A stretch of DNA of 64,000 bases, from assembly GCF_040222385.1 (NCBI RefSeq), contig NZ_JAVKDF010000042.1:1-64000 (forward strand). Direction: 5' to 3'. Shown here piece by piece: positions 6,631 to 14,985 of the stretch; the stretch's first letter is position 1, and every line of letters starts with the position of its first letter. The DNA is from Imperialibacter sp040222385. GTDB lineage: Bacteria > Bacteroidota > Bacteroidia > Cytophagales > Cyclobacteriaceae. Made by a program: the position numbers and the translations under genes. The notes below the pieces were generated by a model, which saw only the letters and a program-made list of their open reading frames with translations, was not told the origin of the DNA and did no database searches.

Positions 6631-9570
6631 ATGAACAACAGACAATTACTAATCACTTTATCGTTGACCCTTTTCCTGGCCTTGCCAGCATTGGCGCAGC
6701 GAAAAAAGGCTGCTCCCGCCGAAATAGTACCCAAAGCAACACTCGCCGCAGAGCGCTGGCAGGGCTACCAGCAAAGGCTGGCTCTTCAGCAAAATTCTCT
6801 GGTGAAAAACATTCCCTTTCGCAATGTGGGCCCCACAGTAATGAGCGGCCGTGTGGATGACATAGAAGTAGACCCCTCCGACCCTACCCACTTCTATGTG
6901 GCCTATGCCTCGGGTGGCTTATGGGAAACAAAAAACAACGGCATCAGCTTCACCCCTATGTTTCAAAATGAGATTGTGATGTCGATAGGCGACATAGCTG
7001 TCGACTGGAACAGTGGAACGATCTATCTGGGCTCTGGCGAAAACAACTCCAGCCGTTCCTCCTACTCCGGCTATGGTGTGTTCAAAAGCACTGACAATGG
7101 TAAAACCTGGAGCCACCTGGGCCTCGAAGAAAGCCATCACATTGGCAGGATCGTCCTGCACCCCACTAACCCCAACACCTTCTGGGTAGCAGCCCTTGGT
7201 CACCTTTATTCCGACAATGCCGAAAGAGGCGTTTACAAAACCACCGACGGCGGAAAAACCTACACAAAGACATTGTTCAGCAACGACAAGTCGGGCGCTA
7301 TTGAGTTAGCAAAAGACCCCTCCAACGCCGACATCCTTTACGCCGCCCTTTGGCAGAAAGACCGCAAGGCGTGGAACTTCGACGGCGCAGGTGAAGGCTC
7401 CGGCCTCTACAAAAGCACCGATGGTGGCAGCAACTGGACGAAAATCAATACCGCAGCCAGCGGCTTCCCTACTACCAAAGGTGTGGGGCGCATAGGCCTG
7501 GAGGTGTCGGTGTCCAATCCGTCGAATGTGTATGCAATGCTCGACAACCAGGACTTCCGTGACAAGGATGACAAGAAAAAAGAGGAAGACAAGGTCACCA
7601 AAGACCTGCTGAGAACTATTTCCAATGCCGACTTTCTGGCCCTCGACAACAAGGACATCAACGCCTACCTGGATGCCAACCGATTTCCTCAGAAATACAA
7701 TGCACCCGACATCAAAAAGGACGTGGAAGCGGGCAAAGTAAAGCCGCTCGACCTGGTGGAATACACTGAAGACGCCAATTCCCTCCTGTTTGACACCGAA
7801 GTGAAGGGCGGAGAAATGTACCGCTCCAACGATGGCGGGAAAACATGGTTCAAAACACACCCAGGTTACATCGAAGACCTGGTGTACAGCTACGGCTACT
7901 ACTTTGGACAGGTGCGTATCGACGCCCAGGATCCCGACCATATCTACACCATGGGTGTGCCCATCGTCCGTTCGCTCGACGGCGGCAAAACCTGGGAGTC
8001 GATCGACAACGACAACGTACACAGCGATCACCACGCCCTGTGGGTGAACCCCAATCGCACTGGTCACCTCATCCTCGGCAACGATGGCGGCATCAACATT
8101 TCTTACGACGATGGCAAAACCTGGAACAAGTGCAACCCCATTCCGCTGGGTCAGTTCTACTCGGTGAGCTACGACATGGCCAGCCCCTACAATGTGTACG
8201 GAGGCCTGCAGGACAACGGCGTGTGGATGGGGCCAAGCAACTACGAATACAGCAATGGCTGGCAGGCCGAAGGTGAGTATCCGTTCAAGTCCATTTTCGG
8301 CGGCGACGGCATGCAGGTGCAGGTCGACTTCAGAGACAACCTGACCTACTACACCGGGCTGCAGTTTGGTAACTACGTGCGTGGCAACTCACAAACCGGC
8401 GACAGAAAACGCATCACTCCATCGCATGAGCTGGGCGAGCGGCCCTACCGTTGGAACTGGGAAACGCCCATCTTCCTCAGCCGCCACAACCAGGAAGTGC
8501 TCTACATGGGCTCCAACCGCTTCCACCGCAGCATGGACCAGGGCGATAGCTTCGAAACCCTCTCCCGAGACCTGACCAACGGCGGCAAAAAAGGCAACGT
8601 GAGCTACGGCACCCTGACGGTGATCGCTGAGTCTCCCACCCGCTTCGGACTGCTCTACACAGGCAGCGACGACGGGCTGATCCACGTAAGCAAAGACGGC
8701 GGCTACAGCTGGACAAAGATGATGAACGGGCTGCCTCAGAACTACTGGGTAAGCAATGTGGAGCCTTCCAAACACAAAGAAAGCCGGGTGTACGCCTCGC
8801 TCAACGGCTACCGCTGGGATAATTTCGATGCGCTCATCTATGTTTCGGAGGACTATGGTGTTACCTGGAAGAAGATTGGCACCAACCTTCCCAAAGAGTC
8901 TGTAAACATCATCAGGGAAGATCCTGAAAATGAAAATGTGCTGTACGTAGGCACCGACCACGGCTTGTATGTATCGGTAGACAGAGGTGCCAGCTTCATG
9001 GCCTTTGATGGTGGCCTGCCAAACGTAGCCGTTCACGACCTGGCCATTCACCCACGGGAAAAAGACCTGATCGTAGGCACACACGGCCGATCTATCTACA
9101 TCGGCAATGTGGCCCACCTGCAAATGCTGACTGGCGAGGTGCTGGCCAAGGCATTGCACTTGTTCGACACCGACAAGGTAACCTACAGCGAACGCTGGGG
9201 CATGCCAGGCTTCAGCCAATGGAGACCTGCGAACGAGCCAAGCCAAACACTGCCGTTCTATACGAAAGCAGGCGGCGACGTATCACTGACCCTTGCTTCT
9301 GACAAAGGCACCAAAGTATATGAGACAACAGTAAAAGCCGACAAAGGGCTCAACTACTACGCTTACGACCTCTCGGTAGCCGACGCACAAGTAGAAGCAC
9401 TTAAAGCAGAGCTGGGAGAAGAAAAAGCCAAAGCAGTGAAAAAGGCCGACAATGGCAAAACCTACCTCGTACCCGGCACCTACACAGTTACCATTAGCCA
9501 GGGAGGAGAAACCTCCACCACCAAACTAAAAGTAGACGAACCAAGAAAACGGCCTGAGAGGAAGGGGTAA
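6631..9570 (+). CDS. Secreted Asp-box (BNR/VPS10-like) propeller protein, paralogue 1
   Basis: The 979-residue exported protein has a signal peptide ending ALA-Q at about residue 22. About ten Asp-box motifs of the S-x-D-x-G-x-T-W type follow, for example STDNGKTWSHL, STDGGSNWTKI, SNDGGKTWFKT, SLDGGKTWESI and SKDGGYSWTKM. These mark two large beta-propellers as in the VPS10/sortilin and BNR glycosidase superfamily. The C-terminal 120 residues (from about 860) look like an Ig-like strand domain with a Lys/Arg-rich end; no obvious T9SS sorting domain is seen. Sialidase-type catalytic residues are not evident, so a binding role is as likely as hydrolysis. Paralogues are at 16246 and 26430. Confidence 0.88.
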   Translation: MNNRQLLITLSLTLFLALPALAQRKKAAPAEIVPKATLAAERWQGYQQRLALQQNSLVKNIPFRNVGPTVMSGRVDDIEVDPSDPTHFYVAYASGGLWETKNNGISFTPMFQNEIVMSIGDIAVDWNSGTIYLGSGENNSSRSSYSGYGVFKSTDNGKTWSHLGLEESHHIGRIVLHPTNPNTFWVAALGHLYSDNAERGVYKTTDGGKTYTKTLFSNDKSGAIELAKDPSNADILYAALWQKDRKAWNFDGAGEGSGLYKSTDGGSNWTKINTAASGFPTTKGVGRIGLEVSVSNPSNVYAMLDNQDFRDKDDKKKEEDKVTKDLLRTISNADFLALDNKDINAYLDANRFPQKYNAPDIKKDVEAGKVKPLDLVEYTEDANSLLFDTEVKGGEMYRSNDGGKTWFKTHPGYIEDLVYSYGYYFGQVRIDAQDPDHIYTMGVPIVRSLDGGKTWESIDNDNVHSDHHALWVNPNRTGHLILGNDGGINISYDDGKTWNKCNPIPLGQFYSVSYDMASPYNVYGGLQDNGVWMGPSNYEYSNGWQAEGEYPFKSIFGGDGMQVQVDFRDNLTYYTGLQFGNYVRGNSQTGDRKRITPSHELGERPYRWNWETPIFLSRHNQEVLYMGSNRFHRSMDQGDSFETLSRDLTNGGKKGNVSYGTLTVIAESPTRFGLLYTGSDDGLIHVSKDGGYSWTKMMNGLPQNYWVSNVEPSKHKESRVYASLNGYRWDNFDALIYVSEDYGVTWKKIGTNLPKESVNIIREDPENENVLYVGTDHGLYVSVDRGASFMAFDGGLPNVAVHDLAIHPREKDLIVGTHGRSIYIGNVAHLQMLTGEVLAKALHLFDTDKVTYSERWGMPGFSQWRPANEPSQTLPFYTKAGGDVSLTLASDKGTKVYETTVKADKGLNYYAYDLSVADAQVEALKAELGEEKAKAVKKADNGKTYLVPGTYTVTISQGGETSTTKLKVDEPRKRPERKG

Positions 9571-9579
9571 TTAATTAAG

Positions 9580-9662
9580 AGGTTAAATAGAAAAGAAAAA
9601 GGTCCAAGCCTGTCCCGGCCGGGCGGGACGCATTGAACCAGTTTTTCTTTTCTATTTAACCT
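9580..9662. terminator. Long perfect hairpin after paralogue 1
   Basis: Positions 9580-9600 and 9642-9662 are perfect 21-base inverted repeats (core TTAAATAGAAAAG). They enclose a second nested GC-rich hairpin around GTCCCG...CGGGAC (about 9611-9629). It lies 10 bases after the stop of the propeller gene. It could terminate transcription or be a small palindromic repeat element. Confidence 0.65.
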
Positions 9663-9782
9663 ACACAAATCCCTTGATAGGTACTGACCAACGGGATAGG
9701 AACAACTCCGTTTTCTCGAATACTAATCTTAGTTCGGAGCAGTACCCGCTCAGGAGGGCGGGGGAAAAATGGCAGAGGATGA

Positions 9783-9968
9783 GCCTTTCTCGGCGAACAC
9801 AAGGTCAACGAGTATTGGCTGGTTTCCCCTAACGACAACATCGTGGAGATTTTTCTTCTCAACCCAGAAGGCCATTACCTGTCTGCCGCCCGGCTTTCCG
9901 GCAGCGATCATGTTCAATGCGGCATGCTTTCCGCAATCAACCTCACAGTAGGCGATATTTTCGAATAG
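9783..9968 (+). pseudogene. Remnant of a Uma2-family (DUF820) restriction-endonuclease-like gene
   Basis: This frame encodes about 61 residues, including VNEYWLVSPNDNIVEIFLLN and ending NLTVGDIFE before TAG. That is the C-terminal third of a Uma2 protein, whose hallmark is EYWLVDP...VEVY...L...IF. The frame is closed upstream by a TGA at 9780-9782, and the conserved N-terminal region (PDLVVEILSPS-type) is absent. The gene is therefore truncated or frameshifted. Uma2 genes are widespread, often multicopy and prone to decay. The rest of 9663-10088 holds no other recognisable gene. Confidence 0.6.
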
Positions 9969-10088
9969 ATCAATAGTTGTGGCGTTGCCTGGATGTAATT
10001 CCATGAGGCAAAGCGCTGCCTATTTTCGCTCGCCGCCCCAACTCCTTCCAGCTTCCCTGTGTCCTATCGCTCAAGCATTAAATTCATT

Positions 10089-10583
10089 ATGAGTATCAGG
10101 CACTTTTTCATCTTACTTTTGAGCGGACTAGCACTTGCAGGCTGCGGAGTAACCGACGACGACATTCCCAGAAACGAAACCACCGTCTTCTTTCTGGTCA
10201 CTGAGTTTAGCGCAGAAAATGGCGACTCCTACATCCTGCCACTTTCGAGCGCTGAAGACATTGCAAAGGCAAGGGCCATCGTTGCTGATAGAAACAACGA
10301 AGCGCTGGACAGGCTGGTGGTGGCTAAAGTGGCGGCAACCGATGGCACCGAAACCTACCTGAACAAAGACCTGCTCCGAAATGTCACGTGGTCGTGGAAA
10401 GTAACGGAATTTAGCAGCTTCGCTGGCTCCACAATTGAAATTCTAGATGGCGGCCCTCAAGACGTAGAAAATGACATGGATTGGTGGTTCGACAACACAG
10501 GCCAGGAAGAAGGCACTGGCAATATCGGTTTTTGGGGATACACTGTACAGAGAGAAGTGTCGCCAGAGGAAATAAAAAAATAA
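10089..10583 (+). CDS. Hypothetical lipoprotein
   Basis: From the ATG at 10089 the product is 164 residues. It begins MSIRHFFILLLSGLALAGCG, a standard lipoprotein signal with lipobox LAGC; an earlier GTG frame start adds only unlikely residues. The mature part is acidic and soluble (EFSAENGDSYILPLSSAED, WSWKVTEFSSFAGSTIEILDGG), perhaps a beta-sandwich. The ending with GTGNIGFWGYTVQREVSP suggests a small surface domain. I recognise no family. The DUF4349 lipoprotein starts 55 bases downstream, so the two may be co-transcribed. Confidence 0.72.
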   Translation: MSIRHFFILLLSGLALAGCGVTDDDIPRNETTVFFLVTEFSAENGDSYILPLSSAEDIAKARAIVADRNNEALDRLVVAKVAATDGTETYLNKDLLRNVTWSWKVTEFSSFAGSTIEILDGGPQDVENDMDWWFDNTGQEEGTGNIGFWGYTVQREVSPEEIKK

Positions 10584-10638
10584 AAGGAACGGCTCATGGC
10601 ATGAAAAATGCCAGAGATTGCTCAAACACAAAATAAAG

Positions 10639-11463
10639 ATGAACAACACAATCAAACTGACCGGCCTGGCGCTGGTACTTTTATTCACGCAATGCGGCAA
10701 CAACAACTCCGGCGGCGAACCCATGGGTTTCAGCAGCGAAATGGCACCTGCCGCCGATCGCAAGATGGCTGCTACCGAAGAGGCTCCCCAAATGCACTCC
10801 GGAGACGCCCCCAACACCATTGAGCGCAAGCTCATCAGGGAAGGCAACATGCGTTTCAAAACTGAAAACGTGGGCAAAACACGCACCTTTCTTGATTCGG
10901 CTGTAACAGCTTACGCCGGCTACGTTTTCAATGAAAACATGTACAAGAACGAGGGCATGATAGAGCAAAGCGTAGCCGTTCGCATTCCTGACGACAAGTT
11001 TGAAGTATTTATGGCTGCCATTTCTTCGTACGCAGGCAAGGTGGATAGCAAAAATGTGAACGCCATTGACGTGACAGAGGAGTATGTGGACGTGGAAACC
11101 CGGCTCAAAACCAAAAAAGAGCTGGAAGCCCGCTATATCGATTTGCTCAAGCAAGCCAAAACAGTCACTGACATGGTGGCCATCGAAGCGCAACTGGGGC
11201 AGGTGAGAACCGACATTGAATCGATGCAGGGCCGCATGAACTACCTGCAAAACCGTGTGAAGTTTGCCACGCTTTGGATCAACTTCTACCAGACCGACTC
11301 AGAGGGCTTTGGCTTTTTCTATAAAGTAGGAAGCGGCTTTGGCGTAGGCTGGGCCAAGTTCCTGGGCTTTATGGTTTGGACAGTAGAACTGTGGCCTTTT
11401 GTGCTGATTATCCTCACAATCGTAATTATAGTGAGAGTAAGAAGAAGGCGTAGAAATATTTAA
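10639..11463 (+). CDS. DUF4349 lipoprotein with C-terminal membrane helix
   Basis: The start is placed at the ATG at 10639 (MNNTIKLTGLALVLLFTQCG), giving a lipobox FTQC and a 274-residue product. The central 170 residues match DUF4349: IREGNMRFKTENVGKTRTF, RIPDDKFEVFMAAI, DVTEEYVDVETRLKTKKELE, then a coiled-coil stretch ending NRVKFATLWINFYQ. A single C-terminal membrane helix (VELWPFVLIILTIVIIV) and an Arg-rich tail complete it. It is probably anchored at both ends; the function of the family is unknown. Confidence 0.85.
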   Translation: MNNTIKLTGLALVLLFTQCGNNNSGGEPMGFSSEMAPAADRKMAATEEAPQMHSGDAPNTIERKLIREGNMRFKTENVGKTRTFLDSAVTAYAGYVFNENMYKNEGMIEQSVAVRIPDDKFEVFMAAISSYAGKVDSKNVNAIDVTEEYVDVETRLKTKKELEARYIDLLKQAKTVTDMVAIEAQLGQVRTDIESMQGRMNYLQNRVKFATLWINFYQTDSEGFGFFYKVGSGFGVGWAKFLGFMVWTVELWPFVLIILTIVIIVRVRRRRRNI

Positions 11464-11472
11464 ATCTACACA

Positions 11473-11495
11473 GGGGAGCTTTTGCTCCCCTTCTT
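11473..11495 (+). terminator. Rho-independent-type terminator after DUF4349 gene
   Basis: A perfect 7-base stem GGGGAGC/GCTCCCC with a TTTT loop is followed by TTCTTATAT. It sits 9 bases after the stop of the DUF4349 gene. Confidence 0.65.
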
Positions 11496-11512
11496 ATATC
11501 TTGTCTTTGCCC

Positions 11513-11986
11513 ATGGTCAAACACCTGCTTGCCCTGCTTTTCATATTTTTCATTGCGTCAGAATGCCTTGCCCAGCAGCCATTTCTGTTGTTTCATAAAA
11601 GCAGGATAAGGGAAGCCAAGTATTACGCAGGAGAAGTGATCGCCTTTCGCATCAAAGACAACGATTTCAAGGTGACTGACCAGATCAAAGGCTTTAAAGA
11701 CGGCCTGATACTCTTCGATGGTTATGAAGTTGACCCAAAGGACGTCACCCACCTGTATATGGACGACAAAACCATTATCTGGTTTGCCCTGCGGTTCAAG
11801 CTGTCGAGGCTCTGCTCCATTGCCGGCGCTGCCTACCTGGGGCTCGATTTACTGAACAATTATGAAACCGACAGAAGCACCATCATCCTGGGCAGCTCCC
11901 TTATTGCTGCCGGTGTTCTAAGTCATGTCATCTTCAGAAGGGTCTTTAAAATCAAGGGGAAAATGAAGTTGGTGGTTATAGCCTGA
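11513..11986 (+). CDS. Small exported protein, tandem copy 1
   Basis: The ATG at 11513 (MVKHLLALLFIFFIASECLAQ) gives a signal peptide and a mature protein of about 137 residues. The segment YAGEVIAFRIKDNDFKVTDQ and the IKGF...LFDGYEV stretch are shared almost exactly with the next gene at 12165. The C-terminal half has two hydrophobic segments (GAAYLGLDLL and IILGSSLIAAGVLSHVIF) and a basic end KIKGKMKLVVIA. Membrane attachment in the envelope is likely. Family not recognised. It overlaps no other gene and has its own short leader. Confidence 0.75.
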   Translation: MVKHLLALLFIFFIASECLAQQPFLLFHKSRIREAKYYAGEVIAFRIKDNDFKVTDQIKGFKDGLILFDGYEVDPKDVTHLYMDDKTIIWFALRFKLSRLCSIAGAAYLGLDLLNNYETDRSTIILGSSLIAAGVLSHVIFRRVFKIKGKMKLVVIA

Positions 11987-12164
11987 TGTTCACCGGCACT
12001 TCCACCCACTTTCTGAAAATAGTATTGGCCCTGGTGGGAATCGTGCCCGCAGGGTCAGCGGTAAAACACCAACAAGGCTGCTACTTGAGGATAATGTCCT
12101 TTCGATGGGTGGCAAGTGGGTCGAAATGCCATTTCAATAAATATCTCTTGCTACATTGCTAACT

Positions 12165-12638
12165 ATGCCGAAAACTCTGCTACTGTTCTCCTTCGTTACC
12201 CTCCTGTGCTTCCCACTCCGGGCTCAGCAGCCTTACCTGCTGTTCCATAAAAGCAATGCTCGTGAGGCTCAGTATTTTGCTGGCGAAGTCATTGCTTTTC
12301 GCATCAAAGACAATGACTTCAAAGTAACCGACCAAATCAAAGGATTCAGAGAGGGCATGGTATTGTTCGATGGCTATGAGGTGCACCCTAACAATTTCGA
12401 AGTGCTTTATACTGATCAAAAAACCAGGGCCTGGTTTGCTTTCGGCTATAAGTTTGTGAAGCTTACCATGATTGCCGGCGCTGGTTACCTGGCCCTCGAT
12501 GTGATCAACACGGGCCGTTTCGACAAAAACACCATGATCATCAGCGGCTCACTGATTGGAGCAGGATTGATCGGCCGCCTATTCATCAGGGAAAAGTTCA
12601 AAATAAAGGGCAAAAAGAAGATGGTGGTGATTGAGTGA
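12165..12638 (+). CDS. Small exported protein, tandem copy 2
   Basis: This 157-residue paralogue of the gene at 11513 starts MPKTLLLFSFVTLLCF with a signal ending RAQQ. It keeps the shared stretch AGEVIAFRIKDNDFKVTDQ, two hydrophobic C-terminal segments, and a basic end KIKGKKKMVVIE. The two copies differ at many third positions and in the loops, so the duplication is not recent. The 178 bases between them hold no gene; they include several GC-rich patches. Function unknown. Confidence 0.75.
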   Translation: MPKTLLLFSFVTLLCFPLRAQQPYLLFHKSNAREAQYFAGEVIAFRIKDNDFKVTDQIKGFREGMVLFDGYEVHPNNFEVLYTDQKTRAWFAFGYKFVKLTMIAGAGYLALDVINTGRFDKNTMIISGSLIGAGLIGRLFIREKFKIKGKKKMVVIE

Positions 12639-12751
12639 CTTGCCTCAGCAAATAACTGATTTTCAAAAAAAGGAAACTCTTTACCGTTACTTCGTCGTTT
12701 TAAACCTGACATGTGAAGTGATAAATTTCTATCTTTACTAAAAGCAAGTAG

Positions 12752-12994
12752 ATGACTCTGGTGATCGACAATACTATCTTAGACAACACAGGCCTAAGCA
12801 GCGAGGAACTGCAGCTGGAATTGGCTATTGCGCTGTACAAACACGGTAAGCTCTCAATTGGCCAGGCTTGTGAGCTCGTTTCATTAGATAAAATCGCTTT
12901 TCAGAGAGAACTCGCTTACAGAAACGAGTACCTCAACTATGATTTGAATGATCTTTCTGACGATTTGAAAACTATCAAATCTTTCAACTCCTAA
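12752..12994 (+). CDS. UPF0175-family antitoxin
   Basis: The 80-residue protein matches UPF0175: LSSEELQLELAIALYKHGKLSIGQA (helical, DNA-binding-like), then LVSLDKIAFQRELAYRNEYLNYD. These are small putative antitoxins encoded just before DUF3368 PIN-like toxins, as here, where the partner begins 4 bases after the stop. A TATCTTTA box at about 12730 fits a Bacteroidota -7 element. The pair is more AT-rich than its surroundings, consistent with horizontal arrival. Confidence 0.85.
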   Translation: MTLVIDNTILDNTGLSSEELQLELAIALYKHGKLSIGQACELVSLDKIAFQRELAYRNEYLNYDLNDLSDDLKTIKSFNS

Positions 12995-12998
12995 AAAC

Positions 12999-13481
12999 TT
13001 GGTAGTAGTAAGTGATAGTTCGGTTATTACTGGTCTGCTGGCTATTAACAAACTACACCTTCTCCAAAGCCTTTTTCACAACGTTCTTCTGACTCCTACA
13101 GTTTACTCAGAATTATCCACGCTCAGAAAATACAACTACCCTATAGAAGACATAAACACGTCCTGGATCAATGTAAAGGGAATAAAAGACTACAAGAAAC
13201 TTCAATCGCTTAAGCTGGAACTTGACCTCGGTGAGGCTGAATCCATCGTGCTCGCCCTTGAAGAAAAGGCCGATTACCTACTGGTTGATGAAAAAAAGGG
13301 AAGAGATATCGCAAAAAAAGAAGGTCTCAAGATAATTGGACTTTTGGGTATCCTTGTTCAGGCAAAAACTGTCGGCCTAATACCCCTCTTGAAGCCAGAA
13401 ATAGAGATCCTCACCTCAAAAATTGAATTTAGATTGCACCAAAAACTTATCCAGGCAGCGCTTGACGCAGTTGGAGAGTAA
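12999..13481 (+). CDS. DUF3368 PIN-like toxin
   Basis: The 160-residue protein of the DUF3368 family has a PIN-like ribonuclease fold: VVVSDSSVITGLLAINKL (first acidic residue), LDLGEAESIVLALEEKADYLLVDEKKGRD (central acidic residues), and KIIGLLGILVQAKTVGLI. It appears to start at TTG 12999, right after the antitoxin stop; no better ATG exists before the SDSS motif. The expected role is an RNase toxin neutralised by the UPF0175 partner. That activity is known for related PIN toxins and inferred here. Confidence 0.85.
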   Translation: MVVVSDSSVITGLLAINKLHLLQSLFHNVLLTPTVYSELSTLRKYNYPIEDINTSWINVKGIKDYKKLQSLKLELDLGEAESIVLALEEKADYLLVDEKKGRDIAKKEGLKIIGLLGILVQAKTVGLIPLLKPEIEILTSKIEFRLHQKLIQAALDAVGE

Positions 13482-13553
13482 AAGAATACTTTCTGCCGCA
13501 ATCCACCCTCCAATTTGCCGGTTTAAGCAAGCTTCCACTTTGAAGCTATGACC

Positions 13554-13561
13554 TAAATTTG
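13554..13561 (+). promoter_or_regulatory. Putative Bacteroidota -7 promoter box
   Basis: TAAATTTG matches the TAnnTTTG consensus of the Bacteroidota housekeeping sigma factor. It lies 29 bases before the ATG of the SRPBCC gene at 13591. A convincing -33 element is not obvious. Confidence 0.4.
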
Positions 13562-13590
13562 TATCATTCATTCATTTAAACACAAAAGTC

Positions 13591-14019
13591 ATGAGCGATA
13601 ACAAAACCCTTGCACCTATCACCATAGAAGCCGTTGTCAATGCTCCTATTGAAAAAGTTTGGACCTGCTGGAACGAGCCTGAGCACATTACCCAATGGTG
13701 CCATGCCTCCGACGACTGGCATGCTCCCTTTGCTGAAAACGACCCAAAGACCGGGGGCAAATTCAAAACTACCATGGCCGCCAAGGACGGCAGCTTCAGC
13801 TTCGATTTTGAAGGAGTCTACTCTCTCGTGAAAAAAAATGAGCAAATTGCCTATGGTCTGGCCGATGGCCGCCAGGTAAACATAACTTTCACTGCTCAGG
13901 GCAACAAAACCAAAGTGGTGGAGACCTTTGACCCTGAAAAAGAAAATCCCATCGAAATGCAGAGAGGTGGCTGGCAAGCTATTCTTGATAACTTTAAAAA
14001 GCACACAGAAAGTGTCTAA
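13591..14019 (+). CDS. SRPBCC / AHSA1 family protein
   Basis: The 142-residue Bet v1-like protein has ITIEAVVNAPIEKVWTCWNEP, then HITQWCHASDDWHAP, GGKFKTTMAAKDGSFSFDFEG, and the closing helix QRGGWQAILDNFKKH. These are standard AHSA1-type features. It differs from the copy at 2754 in lacking the ArsR neighbour. Instead an AraC regulator follows 21 bases later on the same strand, so the two may form one unit. Ligand or partner unknown. Confidence 0.88.
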   Translation: MSDNKTLAPITIEAVVNAPIEKVWTCWNEPEHITQWCHASDDWHAPFAENDPKTGGKFKTTMAAKDGSFSFDFEGVYSLVKKNEQIAYGLADGRQVNITFTAQGNKTKVVETFDPEKENPIEMQRGGWQAILDNFKKHTESV

Positions 14020-14040
14020 GCAGTTCGCTAAACTATAACG

Positions 14041-14883
14041 ATGGTCATCAGTCACGAAAAGTTTGACTATCGTAACAAATGTCTGATCGAAAAGGTGGTC
14101 ATTAAGGCCCCTTTTCGATTTGCTGTTGACTTCCACGAAGAAGCCTGTTTTATCCACTTTTCCGCTGGTGAAGCGAGGATCAATTCCCCCTCCGGTCAGC
14201 TACCTGTTGGGCCGGAAGACTCCGTGCTGCTGAAGTGCGGCAGCCACTTTGCTGATTTGCTTAAGTATGGAGCTTCCAACACATACGAGATTCTCGTTGT
14301 ACACCTTTACCCTGATATCCTCCGAAGCGTTTATAAGCATGAGATTCCGTCTTTTGTAAAGGCTTCGGAATCAAATTCATTTTTCAGAAAGGTAATTCCT
14401 GACCAGCTGATTGGGAAGTTTATTGAAAACCTCTACTTCTACTTCGACAACCCCTCCCTGGTCAGCGATGAGCTGCTTGAACTCAAAGTAAAGGAGCTTG
14501 TGCTGCTGCTCGTTCAGACTAAAAATGCCGACTCGATGCTTCAGCTGTTTTCTGACCTCTTCACCCCCCGACAGGTCAACATCAGGGACGTGGTCAACAA
14601 TCACCTTTTTTCCGGCCTTTCCCTGGAAGACCTCGCTAGGCTTTCCAACATGAGCATATCTACTTTTCAGCGCTCGTTTCAAGCCAGTTTCCATCAAAGC
14701 CCCGCCAATTACATCCGCACCAAACGACTGGAACGGGCGAAGGAGTTGCTCGGCGTAAGTACCTTTAGTGTGAGCGAAATAGCGTTCCAAACTGGTTTCA
14801 ATGATGTAGCTCATTTTTCCAGGGCTTTCAAAGCCGCTTTTCAGTTGTCCCCGTCCGATTACCGGAGTTCTTTGAAGGCATAG
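14041..14883 (+). CDS. AraC-family transcriptional regulator
   Basis: The 280-residue protein has an N-terminal cupin-like sensing region (about 1-165, e.g. FDYRNKCLIEKVVIKAPFRF). Its C-terminal AraC DNA-binding domain has two helix-turn-helix units: LEDLARLSNMSISTFQRSF and VSEIAFQTGFNDVAHFSRAF. The signature end FQLSPSDYR is intact. It sits between the SRPBCC gene and the SDR/DoxX pair and is a reasonable candidate to control them. That is inference from position. Confidence 0.9.
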   Translation: MVISHEKFDYRNKCLIEKVVIKAPFRFAVDFHEEACFIHFSAGEARINSPSGQLPVGPEDSVLLKCGSHFADLLKYGASNTYEILVVHLYPDILRSVYKHEIPSFVKASESNSFFRKVIPDQLIGKFIENLYFYFDNPSLVSDELLELKVKELVLLLVQTKNADSMLQLFSDLFTPRQVNIRDVVNNHLFSGLSLEDLARLSNMSISTFQRSFQASFHQSPANYIRTKRLERAKELLGVSTFSVSEIAFQTGFNDVAHFSRAFKAAFQLSPSDYRSSLKA

Positions 14884-14985
14884 ACACCTCCCCGACCAGA
14901 ATAGTCAACTCATTGACCTATTTGTACAAAGCAAATAAGTGCCAGCTTCGGACTTTTGCTGTGAACATGACTATTCGCAGTAACC

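Noticed and set aside
7306..8067. Long minus-strand frames opposite the propeller genes (also 8389-9246, 17224-17976)
   Set aside because: They are shadows of repeated Asp-box codons on the coding strand; the protein sequences have no recognisable fold.
9570..10088. Intact Uma2 gene
   Set aside because: The frame carrying the C-terminal motif is closed by TGA at 9780 and the N-terminal family region is absent.
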